A stretch of 64,000 bases of DNA, taken from positions 91,249,435-91,313,434 of the forward strand of contig NC_058338.1 in assembly GCF_905475395.1 (NCBI RefSeq), in the 5' to 3' direction. The notes beneath the pieces are model-generated. The model saw only the letters and a program-made list of their open reading frames with translations, did not search any database and had not been told where the DNA came from. This document shows positions 20,001 to 32,510 of this stretch, piece by piece (position 1 is the stretch's first letter; the number at the start of each line of letters is the position of its first letter). Made by a program: the position numbers and the translations under genes. Origin of the DNA: Chrysoperla carnea. Taxonomy: Eukaryota; Arthropoda; Insecta; Neuroptera; Chrysopidae.

Positions 20001-23000
20001 TTTGTAACATAAAATTCTTTGTCCTGAACTATTGACTGACTGACAAATAAACTCACAGCCTAAACCGCTGATCGTAGAAATCAGAAACTTTTAAGGTGTG
20101 TTCTTTGTATGACGTGGGTATCCGATAAGAAACGATTTTCCGAAATTCTACCTCGAATGGGGTGAAAAACGGAGGTAAAGTTTGTATGGGACAACGTGAT
20201 TCCTTGGTTCAATCTACTTCAAATGTTGCATAAACATTCATTGATGGAAGACGTGTTTCGTATTTTATTGAAAGTCATGGCTTAATGGGGTTAAAAAGGG
20301 GTAGAAAATCATTTTGAGGATGATTTGCATCGAAGTTGATATTCGTCATTTTTGAATTAAATATTAACCAATTTTTAAAAAATAATTTACATTTTTATTA
20401 CTATTGTTGAAAGTTACATTATCAGCGAGTAAAATTGAGGGCTATAACACAGTAGTCTTTGTTTTTCAAGTTGAAATTTTCCAGCAAAGCGGACGGGTAT
20501 TTGCTAGTTTGAAATAAATCTGTAATCATTTTAATGAATATTCAATGAAAATTTGAACACAGAAAGTTCTTGCTTAAAGTATTGATAAAACTTGGAAGTT
20601 CTTACAATTATTTCAAAAATTCCACAAATTTTCACGAAGCTTAAGAGTTTTTTTTTATTTAAAAGCTGGAGCTTTTTTTAATACTGCCTCTGCTAAGTAT
20701 TATCGAATAACTTAAATTCTTTACAAATTTTTGCCCTGTTATAATTATTTTTTAAAGTATATGTCTGATTTATGCCTAAAATAATTACATAAAGTTAGCA
20801 CAATAATGATTTGATTCGTTGCACAATATAAAATGTAAAAGACGTGAACATAACGAATTGCATTAGTCACAGATGTGTTATAAGTGTATTAAAGTGTTAT
20901 ACTTTATTGTATTTTTTAGTGGGATACTGCAGGTCAAGAACGTTTTAGAACAATAACATCAAGTTATTATCGTGGTGCACATGGTATTATTGTTGTATAT
21001 GATTGTACAGATCAAGAATCATTTAACAATGTTAAACAGTGGCTTGAAGAAATTGATCGTTATGCATGTGATAATGTCAACAAATTACTTGTTGGAAATA
21101 AATCAGATTTAACTACAAAAAAAGTTGTCGACTATACCACAGCTAAGGTAAGTTCATTTATCTTTTGTATTTCATACTTTAACTTGGATCAAAAAACAAT
21201 TACAAACCAAAGTTTTTCGAATAAATTTCGATGGTAAATACGCTATCTTTCATACGGTAGTTGTCTGATGACAAATTTGCCAAATTACGCATATAAATGT
21301 AAAACTAGACTTGATACCATGACAAAATTTGAAAATGAAATTAAAATTGATTAAAACGAAGAAGTTATAAGCATTCAGATTGTTGTCCATTTCCTTTTAG
21401 CAAAACAAAGTTTTATATGTACCTCTATGGTGATATGACAATGACGTCATTAACCTATGTCTTCCTCTTTCTTTAATTATGAATTTTAAACGTTCATATT
21501 TCCAACTTCATTTTTCTGCCGAGAAAATTCTTCACCTGAAGTAATAACAAAAATTTAGTTAAGTAGCCTATTGTTTGAAATATCTCCTGGCGAAGACTTT
21601 TGTGGGATAGACCTTCTCTCATAACAGTTAGTTCTAAAATTTCGAATCCAAACATTCTGTATTTGACTCCCTGTATCTTATATATACAGGCTGGACGTTT
21701 TTAACAACCCTATTGTTTAAAATACCTCCTGGCCAAGATTTTTGTTGGCTAGATCTTCTTTCATGACAGTTAAGTCTAAAATTTCGGGTCCAAACATACT
21801 GTATTTACTCCTTGTATCTTATTTATACAGGGTAGGCCATTTTAATCTATACACCTAAATATCTCGTTTTGTAGTTAACCAGTAAAAAAATTACTTAAAA
21901 CAAAAGTTGCAGAGTTTGATGGGGGACATCGTAAAAAATACGCTTAAATATTATCGATAATTGTAGGTCTAAGTCATGGATATAGACGAATGTCCTCCAT
22001 TGCCCTTGAAAATTTTGGCTACAGCAATTTTCGTATTTAGCGTGTTTTCTTCCGATTAAATGTAATGATGACATATGTTTAAGTCGCATTTCTTCCGAAA
22101 GCTGACGATTTTCGAAAAAATGGTTTAGATGAAAAATGTAATTCTTTTATGAAGATCAACTTACTAATTTAAAGTGTTATTCTATCTCTTACTTTTTAGG
22201 ATCTAAATTAACTATTAAAGCAACCTGGAGAACTAGGTCCAGTCTGATGTCAGAACATGATGTCCCCCCATCAAAGTCAGCAACTTTTGTTTTAAATTAT
22301 TTTTTGATTGGTTAACTACAAAAAGACTTATTAACCATAATAGATTAAAGTGGCCCACCCTGTATTACCTTGATTGGTATTTAAAAATTTTTGATTCTGC
22401 AAATTAGAAATTTAATTTTCGAAATTCTTGTCATACGACTGTTACTATAATTTTTCGTAAATTGTACTAGTTTTTACATATATTTCGGGTTTCTTGTAGA
22501 CATAAGCGATAAAATCGTGGAAAATCTTCACAATAATACTCCATAGTCATTTACTCAACGAGATTGTAGTTAAATGCTCCAAGTGTGATTATGCTTAACT
22601 TGTAACCTCTAATTCTTTCGTAGAATCTCAACAATGTCTTGTCTTTCGAAGCTTTGCCCTATCTTGAAAAAAAAATCTTCTGTTAATTTAATTTCGAAAA
22701 TTTGATAGTGATTTAAATCCTCAATTGCAATTTTTTAAACATTAAAACATTATTAAACTTTATTTTTCATCCATTTTAAAGGAATACGCAGATCAATTGG
22801 GAATTCCATTCTTAGAAACTTCTGCTAAAAATGCCACAAACGTAGAACAAGCCTTCATGACAATGGCTGCTGAAATTAAGGTAGGTTTTATAAATTTTTT
22901 TAAAATATGGAGTGTTCAACTCAATTTTATTGGCTGTTTTTTTTTTCTTTTTTTTATAGAATCGTGTTGGGCCACCATCCAGTGTTGCTGACAGTGCTGC

Positions 23001-23061
23001 AAGTAAAGTAAAAATTGATCAAGGCCGCCCTATAAAAAGCCAATCATCTGGTTGCTGCTGA
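14001..23061 (+). CDS. Rab1: Rab1 small GTPase (ER-to-Golgi transport), seven coding exons
   Basis: Exons are 14001-14014, 14337-14409, 19496-19543, 19621-19668, 20920-21147, 22782-22880 and 22960-23061, giving 203 residues in an unbroken frame. It starts MNPEYDYLFK like animal Rab1. Residues 15-22 are the P-loop GDSGVGKS; switch I ends at about 45; WDTAGQE is 62-68; NKSD (guanine specificity) is 121-124; ETSAK is 149-153; and the C terminus GCC is the double-prenylation motif. Rab1 recruits tethers and COPI factors between ER and Golgi. All introns have GT-AG ends, and the tyrosine codon at residue 5 is split by intron 1. NKSD replaces the usual Rab1 NKCD, which still fits NKxD. Identity is high throughout, so I am confident. 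Confidence 0.97.
15062..15650 (-). repeat. Dispersed element C, copy 1, Rab1 intron 2
   Basis: On the - strand it begins AACAAGTGAAAACAAACAAT and ends with CATATATACATGGTAT. It matches 31961-32510, 34069-34593 and 36752-37321 throughout. Shared inner text includes GTTTGAAACATTTTTTCGTA and TTTTTGAGTTATCGT, plus a GGACGGAC-type block. It has no ORF or TIR; it is non-autonomous and of unknown class. A 5' fragment of the same family is at 16770-16825. Confidence 0.75.
16304..16355. other. 22-bp-arm hairpin in Rab1 intron 2
   Basis: ATGAAAAGTATACCCCTACA (from 16304) pairs with TGTAGGGGTACACTTTTCAT (ending at 16355). The arms are 22 bp with one mismatch, and the loop AAACACTA is 8 nt. The stem could fold in the Rab1 pre-mRNA. 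No function is shown. Confidence 0.6.
17215..17375 (+). mobile_element. LINE 3' tail (family L), Rab1 intron 2
   Basis: It contains GGTCGTTCTCAAGGAGGGCA, then CACCCACTTGCGGTACCCCT and a (TTA)n tail. It matches the 3' end of the RNase-H-bearing LINE fragment at 63165-63290 and of the fragment ending at 47062. It is a strongly 5'-truncated copy. Confidence 0.65.
17545..17761 (-). repeat. Dispersed repeat E, copy 2
   Basis: Its reverse complement carries CCAAAAAGAGGGATTTG, GGATGAACCGATTTTG and the GGAGAGTGTTCTTAACTT block, in the same order as copy 1 at 13320. Confidence 0.65.
18001..18117. mobile_element. 117-bp MITE (family D) with ~41-bp inverted repeats
   Basis: The left arm TACTCACTGTCAAAAAAATG is complementary to CATTTTTTTTGGCATTGAGTA on the right. 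Pairing extends inward to AAAACATTCTAAG/CTTAGAATGTTTT. A second copy in the opposite orientation is at 30187-30304, and a related one is at 60211-60281. No ORF. Confidence 0.75.
19930..20510 (+). mobile_element. Helitron-like or unclassified repeat, Rab1 intron 4
   Basis: It contains a GACTGACTGACAAATAAACT block and ends AAGCGGACGGGTATTTGCTAGT. The CTAG|T end, preceded by a short GCAAA/TTTGC stem, resembles a Helitron 3' terminus. A related inner segment lies near 44000-44060. No 5' end or coding region was identified, so the class is tentative. Confidence 0.4.
21560..21830 (+). repeat. Tandem duplication, ~145-bp unit, Rab1 intron 5
   Basis: The segment from CCTATTGTTTGAAATATCTC (21567) through CTGTATCTTATATATACAGG is repeated with changes from CCTATTGTTTAAAATACCTC (21709) to TTATTTATACAGGG. 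There are two diverged copies. Confidence 0.65.
21826..22364. mobile_element. Foldback/TIR element (family B), Rab1 intron 5
   Basis: The left end TACAGGGTAGGCCATTTTAA and the right end, read inward TACAGGGTGGGCCACTTTAA, are near-identical inverted repeats of about 25 bp. The interior is also self-complementary (AAAACAAAAGTTGCAGAGTT near 21898, AACTTTTGTTTT near 22283). It is the same family as 6105-6868 and 54545-55360, and the only copy here with both ends. Non-coding. Confidence 0.75.
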
Positions 23062-26000
23062 AAATTTAATTTAATAATCATCCCTTTTTTGAAATGCGTT
23101 ACTGCCTAATTTTGTTTTGTCTGGTAAGCATATTTTTATTTATTTATTGTTAAAAAAATAAATTCACCTTTGTCATTGTATTTAACCTAGTTTTACAGTT
23201 ATTAAGTAATTGTGTCTTAGGACTAGGAAGTGTTCACCTTTGATATTTTAACCCAATTTTTACGTAAAAATAAAATTTCTTATTAAAAAATACAATTGAA
23301 AAGAATTAAGTAATCTTAGAAATTCTTTTGCAAGTCATATACTTTTTGAAAGTATAAATTTTAAGTAAAATTGTAGAAAATCAAGCCTAATTTTTTATTT
23401 CGGATTTCGAGTATACAGTACAAAATCTGATATTGAGAGCGGTTTTTAGAATCGATTTCTAGATAATTCTTAGAAAATGTTTGAGTAATAGTAACATGCA
23501 CAGGATTTTTGTTTTGTGACTTTTGGTTGCAACTTTCAAGTTTTCGAAATATCATCGCTTGGAATTTCTAATGGAGTTTTCAGAATGATTTTAATTTGTT
23601 AATGGGGTAAATCTACCGGTTTTTGATTACCTATTCGGAAAATTTTGGGGGAAGGCTAATTTAAAAAAAATAAGTTTTTCGGTTCCGATATAATCCGCAC
23701 GACCTTCTGTACCTTCTTCGGTGACGTTTCCAATTTTTTTCAGGTTTTAATACGTTTTTTTTTTTTTCAAACCCTGATGAATTGAAAATTTTCAATTGTT
23801 GTACCTTGTAATGAAAACAGTGATGTTCAGAGTTCGATAGCAAGCAAAATCATGCAAAAATTCATAACAAACAATTATTTTGTTGTTCGCCTCAATCCGA
23901 TCAATAGAAGCAGAGATATTCAAGAAAACAATGTAGAGATAAATTGTCCCACGACCGCGTGCAGAAGGTCGTGCAGTCTGTTTTTATAACGAAAGATACC
24001 TTTTTTTTTAAGTTAACCTTCTTCCAAAATTTTCCGACTTAATTATCAAAATTCGTTAAAACCCAGCTATTTAGTTATGCTTGTATCTTGTTTCAACCAA
24101 ATTTTAACCGCGGAATAGTTCTCATGATAAAAAATATTGACAATAATTTTTTGTTTTGTTTCAGATAAAATCATTTTTAGAGCAGTATATCCCCTTAAGC
24201 ACCATTTAAATATTAATTAATTATTCAATTTTTCTTTTTGATAATTTTCATCATTTTTGATAAAAATGACTAATAATCAAATTATACATCTCTCTCTCCC
24301 CCCAACAAAAAAAAAAATCATAAAGAGGAATAAAAATTCAAAAAACAACATTTAAATATAAAACAAATATATTTAGCTTTTGCAAGATAATTTCATTTTG
24401 CGAATTTATAATTTTATTATAAAAAATTTAAAAATTAAAAAAATTTACAAATTCACTTGAAAACAATTTCTTTTTTTTCTAAAACGCTAATTTAAAAATA
24501 AACAATAGCCCCAAATTTTTTCATTTTCTTCCATCCTTATACGTTTTTTATTCCTTGGTTGCGTGCTGTTAAGTTTTTATAATTCGTCCATTTAATTTTA
24601 ATTTGTACTAATTAATTTTTAGATAATTATTTTTTTTTGTTCCTCCATAATCTCTCACAAGGCGTTAATACTTTTTATATAGTCAAAAATTTAAAGGTGG
24701 TTTTAACAAATATATAGCTATATTATCGTCAAGTGTCGTCTAAGTTCCAATCACCCTCATCCTTATACTCTTATCATATCTATGGTTATTGTGTGGGATA
24801 GATCATCATGGATCATAGAGATGATTCAAACTTAATCCGATATTTTTTATGGTTTTGAATCGATTTCTATCTCACACAAGTTTATGAATAATAATATGTG
24901 CAAGGGTTTAACTTAAGAATAATAAAAAGAGCTGTCTATGTAATTTAGAATTCAAGATTTTATTTTATTTTTTTTAAAAGAATATTTTTTAGTGTGAATG
25001 AAAACACGTATGTCTGTACCGAAACCTAAATTGCTAACGAATAGGTTTTTCGATAGTGAAATATAATAATCAAGCTCACATATAATTCAATCACAGGCAA
25101 GAGAAATAAATGTAGACAAAGAAAAGAACGTTTCATAAGAAGTTAATTGAGATCGTAATTTACTATTACTATCAACAGAGGTTTTTTCAGAAAATTTTAA
25201 CACACAACTGTTTTAGCCTTTCTCGACTTCAAACGGATATAACTTTTCGACGTCAGACAATACAGTATCCAAAATCCAAGAATTGTTGTCCCGGAATTCT
25301 GGTCAATTTTGACAGATTATTCAATTGTGTCATATCAATTCGACAAAATGATGTTATTTATTTACCTCCTGACCTTTCGGAATGAATTTGTAATGGATCA
25401 AACTACAAATACAGAAAAAGAAAGAGCATCTGTTTGACAAGTGACGCACGAAATTCCGTTTTTAATACAAAATTTGAAATAAACTCTCATTGTATCATGT
25501 CGCGAAAGTGGTAAGTTAGGATAAAAGTACATACTTAACAAAAAATTCTTAGGTTTTTCAAATTGAAAATTCCTGAAATCTTTTGACAATAAAATACTCG
25601 GGTGATATATGAAAACTAGAATTTATTTAAACTCGACATTGGAATCCAAGAAATCTTTATTTCGAATAAAATAACAGATACGGATCCATCGTAGAGCTGC
25701 TTTTGCCTGCGTTTTAGTAATTTTTAACATTCCTAATATTAATATGCTCATATTTTCGAACAAATCATGGCCAGTTTAACCGTAGTTATGGCATGGTAAA
25801 TTGAAAATCCTCTTCGTCATACTTTGTTTGCCCATTGTTAGCCATCTAGGTTTAATATAGATATTTGTGATAAAAGAAAACGAAATAATGTAGTTAATAT
25901 AATTATTATATTTGCGTCTCATACTTTCTTGTTTTTAAAAATAAATTACCTAGACAGTGTTTAAAGATGGACATTATTTGACGCGATTTATATAGAAAAC

Positions 26001-26290
26001 AAAAAAAAGAAATATTTAGATAAAATTTTTAGAATAATTATTAAGTTACAATTGTAAGTGTTTTCAATTTATTTTTTTTTTAAACAAGTTTTTTTTTTGT
26101 TAATGTATTTTTGTATATTTTGCGTGTACATTTCCAAATGGTTTTAAAATATTTAAAAAAAAAAAGTAAAAGAAAAGATTATGAAAATGGAAAATAAGAT
26201 TTTTGTTACACCAAAAATAATTATATCCGTAAAAATTATATAAGTTTGAATTATTATCTAATAAAATATGTATTTGTACTCAATGGTTTA
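23062..26290. other. Rab1 3' UTR and AT-rich downstream sequence
   Basis: AATAAA-type signals occur near 23155 and again near 26262; the used poly(A) site cannot be told. I recognise no gene, RNA or named repeat here. Low-complexity A/T runs are common. Confidence 0.4.
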
Positions 26291-27020
26291 TTCTTTTTGT
26301 TCATGTTTATCGTAATTTTTAAGATTTCGTGCTATCTAAGGGTACAGGTTGTCAGAGGTAGCCTCGTTTTTTTACCTATACAACTGGATCTGGTAAATTA
26401 AAAACGGTGTTAAAACCAGGTCTTTACCACCTTGTCCTGGCTTTGAAAGCAATCTCATCATCTGAAGGATGAAACCTACAAATATAAGTAGAAAGAAGTA
26501 ACAATATTCTATCGGAATTCAAAAGTAATCAAATCTTGCCACGAAAATTACACGCTTCGGTTAGACAAGAATTTGAGAGGCCTCTTTGTGTCAACGCGTC
26601 TGTTACTACATTCCCTTCACGCTAATAAAGTGTCCTGGTATTCAAAGCAAGCAAAAATTTTCAAATATCGTTTCTTGATTCTCTAGCGGCTAGAACTAGG
26701 GCCTAGCCTAAACTACTGTTTTTCCGATCGCATTTAACTCCAGAAGAGCTACCTTTGTGGATTCAACTCACGATCAACATGTTTGATTTCTTGGCGTATC
26801 TGATATAAAGCTTCGAACTTTGGGCCAAGCGTTAAAGAAAAATAGTTCACAGCCCACGGTTAGAATATTGGATGTCCTGGTTTAGGGTAGTAATATAATA
26901 TTTCCGAGATTTAAAAAAATTATGAGCGAAATACAAATAAACAAATCCCATATGAATTATGATGGGTGTTTTTCATAACTTCTTAAGGCACATCCAATGT
27001 TACATGATTCCAGTCTATGC
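26291..27020. other. Intergenic sequence, nothing recognised
   Basis: This block is slightly less AT-rich than its neighbours. It has no usable ORF, repeat match within the window, or RNA structure that I can support. Confidence 0.4.
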
Positions 27021-27353
27021 CTACAATAAATATAGAAGTTACGTGAGTATTTTACACCAAACCGTTACATTTTATGAAAGTTTAGGGCGATCAAGGTAAG
27101 GATTTTTTAAAAATTATTTTAAAGGTGCTATGTCTACAAGGGATATAGAAGTTACATGAGTATTTTACACCAAACCGTTACATTTTATGAAAGCTTAGGA
27201 CGATAAAGGTAAGGATTTGGTTTTCGAATTATTTTAAAGGTGCTATGTCTACAAGGAATATAGAAGTTACGTGAGTATTTTGCACCAAACCGTTACATTA
27301 TATGAAAGTTTAGGGCGATCAATAGGATTTTGTTTTCGAATTATTTTAAAGGT
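27021..27353 (+). repeat. Minisatellite, ~113-115-bp unit, three copies
   Basis: Units begin at 27021, 27134 and 27249, each with CTACAA(g/t)..ATATAGAAGTTAC and then CACCAAACCGTTACATT and TATTTTAAAGGTG. The copies are over 90% alike by eye, so the expansion is fairly recent. Confidence 0.8.
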
Positions 27354-29609
27354 GGCTGAAAAATTTGATGGTCCATTTAAGTTCAATGAATCTGAAAACT
27401 TTTTCAAAATTTGAGAATCGGTTAACGTGGCATGGGTTGATAGTAGGCGTGGTTGAATTTAACAAGCATGCGCTGTACATCCTACCGGTATTATAGTAAA
27501 GGAATATATGAAAAAAAACAGTAATAGACGCATACAATGATTGTATAAGATAAACAAAGATACATATTCATAATTATTATACTAGACTTGAGAATTCATG
27601 TCGACTGTGTTCCTGTAGATTTTTTTGGTGAATTTTGTTAGTGATCTAAACGTTGTGCGTTGAACGGCCGGCTTTCACCAATGTTATAGCAAAAAATTAT
27701 TATTTCAAAAAAAACAAAACAAATTTTTGTGTTATTTTTCTTTCAAATGCAATCATTTAAGTTCGTATTTTGAACGAAAAAAATAAATATTAAATGTAAG
27801 TACTACTTGTTTTTATTAATTTTCTGGAACATCCACACATTTTATAGGAAGATAAAATGACAACTAATTTTTGACACGATGTTAATTTTATTATTTATTT
27901 GCATATGTCATAGTAATCTTGGAATTAAGATTTTAGTCGAGATTTCGGGTTCAATAAACCAAACTTTTAATTCGATCCATTTAGAACATGGATATCGTGT
28001 AAGTACAAGTTTTTGAAAAAAAAAGTTTTTACTTGAATTTGTAGATACAAGCGGGTTCAAAAAATTAATATTCAGGTTATTTCATGTCTAGGCCTGTCTG
28101 AAATAAATATATTTTTTTCAGTGTTTATTTAAAATTTTTACAATTTGTTGATAATTTGTTTATAATGGAATTATGGAAAGTAATTTCGCGAAAATTCATA
28201 CTTAATTGAGTGTATGAAGCAATTTCATTTTAATAAAAATTGCTTGTTCATTTTTTAATTGATTATTATAGAGATTACCTTGACCCTAAATGTTCGTTTT
28301 TTTTTTATATTTCGATGAAAATTATTGAAAGTTATTTTCTATACACGCTACGTGGACCTTAATGCCAGTTGGTGGTGTTTGATTTCACACGGTTATTTTT
28401 TAAATCTGATAATTTTATCTAGGATATACTCAAAAATGGTGGCACTGGCATTAGAAACCTATATTTCAGATTTTAAAAGATGATCAGATCTAGGCACCTG
28501 CTTTTTATTTGGCCCCCAATATTACAAAAAGGGATGATTTATTCTAATATCATGGGAGTATATGATACCCTTTTCTTGATCTAACATGGGTACTTTCAAA
28601 AAACGATTTGAACAATAATGAAGCTTCCCGTTTATGTTATTTTTCAAAATTATCTGATTACTTGAGAAAATAAGACCGGAATTTAAAATTACAACTCCGA
28701 CTTTTACGGGACCGGGTGATCACCCTTGCCGCTTTGCTTTGCACGGAAATAAACAACGTATTGAAATTTCTCTGATATCATTCTAAAACTGAAACTGTAT
28801 TCTTGTAAGCCCTTGTATTGTTTTATAAAAAAGACCACTCTAGGCCTCCATTTTATAAAAAAAGGCGTTATCTAAAATTTTATCAAGCTTATAGAAAACT
28901 TGTACTTTCTAGTTTTGGAATCTATTGCTCAAAAATATTCATCACCCCTTGCAATTTTTTACGGAGGGTTGAAAGAGTGAGGTCATCAATGTTTCTGAAA
29001 ACATTCAAAATTGTAACAACAAACTTGAGACTAGAATTATAATACCTTGATATATATTACATATATACAGGGTATAAAAACTAGTCAAAACTTATGTATG
29101 TTTTGATAAGACAAAAAATTGAATTTTGATTAAAAATATTTGAATTAATTGAAAAATAATAAGAAAGTGATTTCTTGAATGACAGATGTTTGAGTTATGA
29201 CTCATTTAAACCGGAGATTTATTTTAAAATCAATAAATTTTGGAATTATTCTATGACGTAAAAATTAACGCAAATACGTATGCTAAGAATTTTTATCATT
29301 TGAAAAATTCCCAATTATTATGGAATTATAAAGGATCCCATACACTGTTCAAATATTCTGTTAAAGCAACTCGGAGAACTAGGTTCTCCATTAGAAGAGC
29401 GATTTCTCGGATCGATTTTCAGTTCATTTCTTAGAAAATATTTATCCAATGGGGTTAAATAAACGGAATTTTCGTAAATTTTAGATCCTAATTACCCTAA
29501 AAATAACAAGACAAAAGGTTTTTTATTTTGTTAGTAAAATTATTGATTTTGTTTTCGATTTGGACAAAAATCATTATGATAAAAAATGTTCAACATTAAG
29601 TATTTTAAA
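27354..29609. other. Intergenic sequence with unclassified repeat debris
   Basis: No gene is recognised. Near 28350-28470 there is weak self-complementarity (TAATGCCAGTTGGTGGTG and CACTGGCATTA). Around 28700-28745 the text (GGACCGGGTGATCACCC, CCGCTTTGCTTTGCACGG) resembles a retroposon-type end. None of this is strong. Confidence 0.35.
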
Positions 29610-29862
29610 CCCCCGAACTAACAAAAGGGGTGTTGTAAGTTTTGTTTATGTGTGTCTGTCTGTGACATCGTAGTGCCTAAACGGATGAATCGATTTTGAT
29701 TTTAATTTGTTTCGTTTGAAACGTAATCTAATGGATATTGTTCTTAGCTATGTTTCAAGTGCGAGTTTAGGGTACCGTACTCACAACAACTAAAAAATCG
29801 GCCATGATCCTCAAAATCGGTTCAGTTTGCAGAAGGCTCTAAGAAAAAAGGTAATTTAACTA
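29610..29862 (+). repeat. Dispersed repeat E, copy 3
   Basis: It begins CCCCCGAACTAACAAAAGGG and contains GGATGAATCGATTTTGATTT, GTTCTTAGCTATGTTTCAAG and CCTCAAAATCGGTTCAGTTT in the same order as copy 1. Confidence 0.7.
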
Positions 29863-30186
29863 GACTACAGCCTTAATAAGAAATAATTAAAACGTGAGTT
29901 ATTTTCATCTTTTTAAATTGAATTGAATTGAATTTTGAAAGGGATCTTAACATTTAAGTGTCTAGTTCTAGTATATCATTAACAATTAGTTACATTGTTA
30001 TATAAATATTTATTTCGTTAAAACATGTATTAAATTACAGCTTAATATAAAACTAATAAAAATTGCGTAGGTGTTTAGATTTAGATAGTAACTTATAAAA
30101 TATATCCGTAAATACGATGAAATATTTTTTTTTATAAAGGCAAGTTTACATAGGTTTAGTAACTTAGTAACTTCTCAATGAACGTA

Positions 30187-30304
30187 TACTCAATGTCACA
30201 AAAAATGCTCGTTTTAAAACATTCTAAGTGTTACTATTATAACATAACATATGATGCGTACGCTTAGAATGTTTTAACTGTGGCACTTTTTCTGACAGTG
30301 AGTG
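30187..30304. mobile_element. MITE family D, copy 2
   Basis: It begins TACTCAATGTCACAAAAAAT and ends TCTGACAGTGAGT, with inner arms AAAACATTCTAAG/CTTAGAATGTTTT. It is copy 1 (18001-18117) in the opposite orientation. It adjoins LINE-like debris on the right. Confidence 0.75.
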
Positions 30305-30656
30305 TACATATTAAACATTTTATGCAGTCCTCGATTTCAAATTCACATTTAAATATTAAGTGCTTTTCGAGAAACACAAGCAGATTACACGGCTTTAAGC
30401 AAACAAAAATCGGTATCGCAATAAGATTCTGTTGTAGCCTTATGGAAATTTCAACGTCCATACATACCTTACTTGTCTGATTAATTAACCGATAATGACC
30501 TGTTTTAAAAGACTCCATAGTTCTGAGGTAACAAGGACCCGAACGAACCAACGACAAATATTTTTCGAGCTTTTGCTGCCGAGCAATCTCTAGAACATCC
30601 GAAGCACTCTCAAATGAAATGCAAATTTCGATGATGTTTACTTCATTCAGATCCAT
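30305..30656 (-). pseudogene. LINE-like coding fragment
   Basis: The - strand frame beginning at 30656 reads NIIEICISFESASDVLEIAR and then KLEKYLSL, a pattern I associate with the C-terminal part of some insect non-LTR retroposon polyproteins. The frame runs into the MITE at its end, so it is only a fragment. Family not assigned; confidence is low. Confidence 0.4.
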
Positions 30657-30829
30657 CCAGAATCACCAGATCAAGACGAAGAGCCGTTTGTCGGTAATAT
30701 TTCATAGATATAACCACAACGTCGATACCGTTTATTCCCGTTCCCAAATCGTCGTGTTCCATTTAATACGCCTTTTCATGGGTTCGAGCGCTAGCGGGCT
30801 TTATTCAGTGGCACGATCTTTTTAATGCT

Positions 30830-31192
30830 GGAGAGACTCGGTACCCAGACCAGTCTGACTATGTTACTCAATGTAACCTTGTTTATATTGAAATATGAAA
30901 ATCGGAAGAGCTTCTACAATTCCTATTTGGGAATTGGGCGTACATTGTCGACCATAAACTCATCCACACGCTTCTACATTCAGGATAATGTTTGGTATAT
31001 GGCCAGTTATTGCAGGATTAATTCGCTTCAATTGATTCGACGCATGAAGAAGGTGCACTCAGCCTCCGAAATTGAGGAGCTGATAAATGAAATTATCAGA
31101 GGAAAGGTGATAAAACACATATATGGTATTACAATGGGCTCTATAGCCTAAGTGTGTCCTTCGTGGACAGCCAATATAACCTAATCTAACCT
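30830..31192 (-). mobile_element. SINE-like or LINE-tail element, antisense
   Basis: Read on the - strand it starts AGGTTAGATTAGGTTATATT, then GGCTGTCC, GGACACACTTAGGCTATAGA and CCATTGTAATACC, the same head as the elements at 4096 and 48546. The body differs from them. A 108-codon + strand frame covering it has no homology that I recognise and is not called. Confidence 0.55.
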
Positions 31193-31960
31193 AATTGATT
31201 CGACGTTTTGCATGATCGAGAAAAAGTTTTTTTTTTTTTTTTCTAATTAGTGTAAAATAGGCATAAATACATTGAGTTTATTAGATTAAAATATTATTTG
31301 TTTAATTCTCAGATTTATTTTATTTCTTTTTATTTATTTTTGTTTTATTTTTTAGTAAATGATTAAAAAAATTGATTTTAAAACTAACTAAATTTTTGTT
31401 TGAATATTGGCAAGGACACGTTCTTTTGTCACGTTTAAGACCATGTGTTAATTTCTAATGACATCGAATTCATATTAATCGGGTAATACCTAAAATCAAG
31501 AATAATATCACATTTATTTTTATTCTTCGATAAGAATAACGCTGAACGAATCGGATTCAAACTGCTGATGGGAAAAGTTTGACTACTTTTTCACTGAAAC
31601 ATATTTAGATGATATTTAGATAAAATTTTTTCTAATTTAAAAAAAAAATACTAATCTGATGTGTAAAATTTGATTCTCTACGAAAAATTTTATGTAAAAT
31701 TTCTTGAAATTTTCCTTAGTTTATGAAATATTTGGGAAAAAATCAAAAGGGGTGCTTTTTCAACCCCTATCTTTAAATTCCAGCCTCTTATTTAATAGCC
31801 CTCCGCGGTTTTTGTTTTTTTAATAACCCATTGAACGAGAAAAAAATTAAATTCAATTTCAAAAATTTACAAGCGTTGGTTGCTCTGCCTTCAGTCATTT
31901 TGAAATGGCAAATCAAACTAATCACAAAGCAACTGTCGACTGTTAAATTGTATATAAAGT

Positions 31961-32510
31961 AAAACAAGTGAAAACAAACAATTGACTGAGTTAATTGTTG
32001 AAATACCATGCATAGTCAGTGTTGATTTCTTTATCACATTACACATGTAACACATACATAACTGATAATCAAGTATATATATATTATAAAATTTCCGCCT
32101 AATTGGCAACCTTACGGGTAAACAGTGATGTTTACGAAAAAATGTTTCAAACCAAATTGTTTAATTTTTGATAAGGAACATTTTTTACATTTAAACTTTT
32201 GTTCTATTTCTAACGTTTTACAAGATGGGTCCAACGGACCCAAGACCCAATTGACCTATGATGCTCATTTACGAACTTGACCACACTTTTTACGTCCTGA
32301 GTACGCTGTAAAAATTTCAGCTCGATATCTTTTTTCGTTTTTGAGTTATCGTGTCCACAGACGGACGGACAACCGGAAATGGACTGATTAGGTGATTTAA
32401 TGAACACCTATGACAAAATTTTTTTCCTAGCATCATTATTTTTAAGCGTTACTAACTTGCGACTAAACTTAATATACTATGTATATTTCATATATACATG
32501 GTATAATAAT
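31961..32510 (+). repeat. Dispersed element C, copy 2
   Basis: It begins AACAAGTGAAAACAAACAAT and ends TTTCATATATACATGGTATA. It carries the same blocks as copy 1, including ACAGACGGACGGACAACC. Confidence 0.75.

Noticed and set aside
21019-21147. NKSD instead of NKCD in Rab1 as a functional change
   Set aside because: The third position of NKxD is variable across small GTPases, so no altered nucleotide specificity is expected.
27021-27353. CRISPR-like array
   Set aside because: The genome is eukaryotic and the units are contiguous 115-bp repeats without spacers.
30825-31151. 108-codon + strand frame
   Set aside because: It is antisense to a retroposon-like element, and I recognise no protein family.
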